A DNA stretch of 15,227 nucleotides from AVCC01 sp039920865 (GTDB taxonomy: Bacteria; Pseudomonadota; Gammaproteobacteria; Burkholderiales; Burkholderiaceae_D). The DNA is taken from assembly GCA_039920865.1 (NCBI GenBank), contig JBDSCZ010000119.1, positions 1-15,227 of the forward strand, in the 5' to 3' direction. Numbering within the stretch: the first letter of the stretch is position 1; the number at the start of each line of letters is the position of its first letter. Below, piece after piece: positions 14,387 through 15,227 of the stretch. The notes under the pieces were generated by a model, which saw nothing but the letters and a program-made list of their open reading frames with translations, did not search any database and was not told the origin of the DNA. The position numbers and the translations under genes are program-made.

Positions 14387-14459
14387 CAATGCGTAGGATG
14401 GGTGCAACCCATCATGTCAGTTCGATAGGCGATGGGTTTCACCCGTCCTACGGCATTGC
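14387..14459. repeat. REP-like inverted repeat (GTAGGATGGGT family)
   Basis: CGTAGGATGGGTGCAACCCATC (14392-14413, shown here in full as two halves: CGTAGGATGGG and TGCAACCCATC) faces its near-complement at 14431-14452 with two mismatches. CAATG extends both arms outward. Each arm is itself a small hairpin (GATGGGT-GCA-ACCCATC in the left arm). This GTAGGATGGGT...ACCCATCCTAC type is a widespread intergenic repeat in proteobacteria. It lies just after the stop codon of the RND permease gene and may protect or terminate its mRNA. Confidence 0.8.
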
Positions 14460-14470
14460 GTTTCGACCAT

Positions 14471-15227
14471 TCAATATGCTTCCTTGCTATGGTCTTGCAG
14501 CAATTGTTGCAGCGGTTTCTCGCCGAACAACCAGAACGTCAGCGGCGTCAGCAGCGAGTCGAGCAGGGTCGAGCTGACCAGTCCGCCGAAGATCACTACC
14601 GCCACCGGGTGCAGGATTTCCTTGCCCGGCGCATCGGCGGCGAACAGCAGCGGCACCAGCGCCAGCGCAGCAGTCAGTGCCGTCATCAGCACCGGCGTGA
14701 GCCGCTCCAGCGAACCGCGCACGATCATGCGCTGGCTGAAGGTTTCACCCTCGAACTTGCACAGGTTGATGTAGTGGCTGACTTTCAGGATGCCGTTGCG
14801 GGTGGCGATGCCGGTCAGCGTGATGAAGCCGACCAGCGACGCCACCGACAAGGTAATGCCGGCCAGCCACATCGCGATCACGCTGCCGATCAGCGCCATC
14901 GGGATGTTGCCCATGATCATTACGGTGAGTTTGACCGACTTGTAGCGGCTGTAAAGCACCATGAAAATCAGCGCCAGCGATATCAGCGACAAGCCCGAGA
15001 GCAGCTTGGTCGCCTGCTCCTGGGCTTGGAACTGGCCTTCGAGGCTGACGAAATAGCCTTCCGGTAGTTTGTTCTCTGCCAACACCTTGCGAATATCCGT
15101 AATGATGCGTGCCATGTCGGAGCCATCGGTATTGGCGGCGATGACGATCCGGCGCCGGCCGTTTTCACGCCCGATCTGATTCGGGCCGTCCGATTCTTCG
15201 ATGGTCGCCACCTGCGACAGCGGGATC
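14471..15227 (-). CDS. Heavy-metal RND efflux permease (CusA/CzcA type), C-terminal part only
   Basis: The frame is open to the right edge and shows the last 251 residues of a roughly 1,000-aa inner-membrane pump; the start lies outside. Seen: IPLSQVATIEESDGPNQIGRENGRRRI, the typical end of the second periplasmic loop of HME-RND proteins. Then come the closing membrane helices: LISLALIFMVLYSRYKS, MIMGNIPMALIGSVIAMWLAG, LVGFITLTGIATRNGIL, TPVLMTALTAALALVPLLF and HPVAVVIFGGLVSSTLLDSL. The family uses the proton gradient to drive Cu/Ag or Zn/Co/Cd through a CusCBA/CzcCBA tripartite complex; the substrate cannot be decided from this end. The protein ends LFGEKPLQQLLQDHSKEAY. Its membrane fusion and outer membrane partners should be to the right of the window. 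Confidence 0.92.
   Translation of the reverse strand, partial: IPLSQVATIEESDGPNQIGRENGRRRIVIAANTDGSDMARIITDIRKVLAENKLPEGYFVSLEGQFQAQEQATKLLSGLSLISLALIFMVLYSRYKSVKLTVMIMGNIPMALIGSVIAMWLAGITLSVASLVGFITLTGIATRNGILKVSHYINLCKFEGETFSQRMIVRGSLERLTPVLMTALTAALALVPLLFAADAPGKEILHPVAVVIFGGLVSSTLLDSLLTPLTFWLFGEKPLQQLLQDHSKEAY

Noticed and set aside
14432..15067. 211-codon plus-strand open frame rich in Arg, Gln and His
   Set aside because: It is antisense to the RND permease membrane helices and begins in the REP-like repeat.
1..15227. CRISPR arrays, tRNA or rRNA genes, toxin-antitoxin or phage genes
   Set aside because: No regularly spaced repeats, no cloverleaf-like sequence and no matching protein families were seen.

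Overview
The window looks like a heavy-metal, chiefly copper, resistance and handling island from a betaproteobacterium. Moderately high GC, a CzcE-family periplasmic protein, a CusR/CopR-type response regulator and an HME-RND pump all point to Burkholderiales (Oxalobacteraceae or Cupriavidus/Ralstonia relatives). That placement is an inference from gene content; no rRNA or housekeeping gene confirms it.

Layout. (1) The left edge carries the 5' end of a metal-responsive response regulator on the minus strand. It is divergent from a czcE-like gene, with a perfect dyad GATTACA-N4-TGTAATC between them. (2) Positions 1120-7073 hold a long plus-strand train: a YVTN beta-propeller protein, a Met-rich secreted protein, a Tat-exported multicopper oxidase, a membrane-anchored cytochrome c, an isoprenylcysteine-methyltransferase-like (ICMT-like) membrane protein, a DUF2933 peptide, a DUF5676 membrane protein, an in-frame chimera of an FAD oxidoreductase N-terminus with the C-terminus of a second ICMT-like protein, and an unrecognised four-helix membrane protein. 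(3) A 159-bp MITE-like element flanked by CTAG sits just after that train. (4) A DUF3141 (PhaC-like alpha/beta hydrolase) gene and a Cu(I) P1B-type ATPase follow; the ATPase has a MerR-type promoter with a 20-bp spacer. (5) Minus-strand genes fill the right side: an unrecognised ATP-grasp-like ligase ending in CCGKNCT, a small secreted protein typical of RND loci, and the C-terminal part of an HME-RND permease that runs off the window. A REP-like inverted repeat separates the last two.

How it may work together (inference): the P-type ATPase moves Cu(I) out of the cytoplasm, the Met-rich and CzcE-like proteins buffer it in the periplasm, the multicopper oxidase oxidises Cu(I), and the RND pump exports it. 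The adjacent cytochrome c suggests a link between copper oxidation and the respiratory chain. The roles of the ICMT-like, DUF2933, DUF5676, DUF3141 and ATP-grasp genes in copper biology are not established. They are the least explained part of the window.
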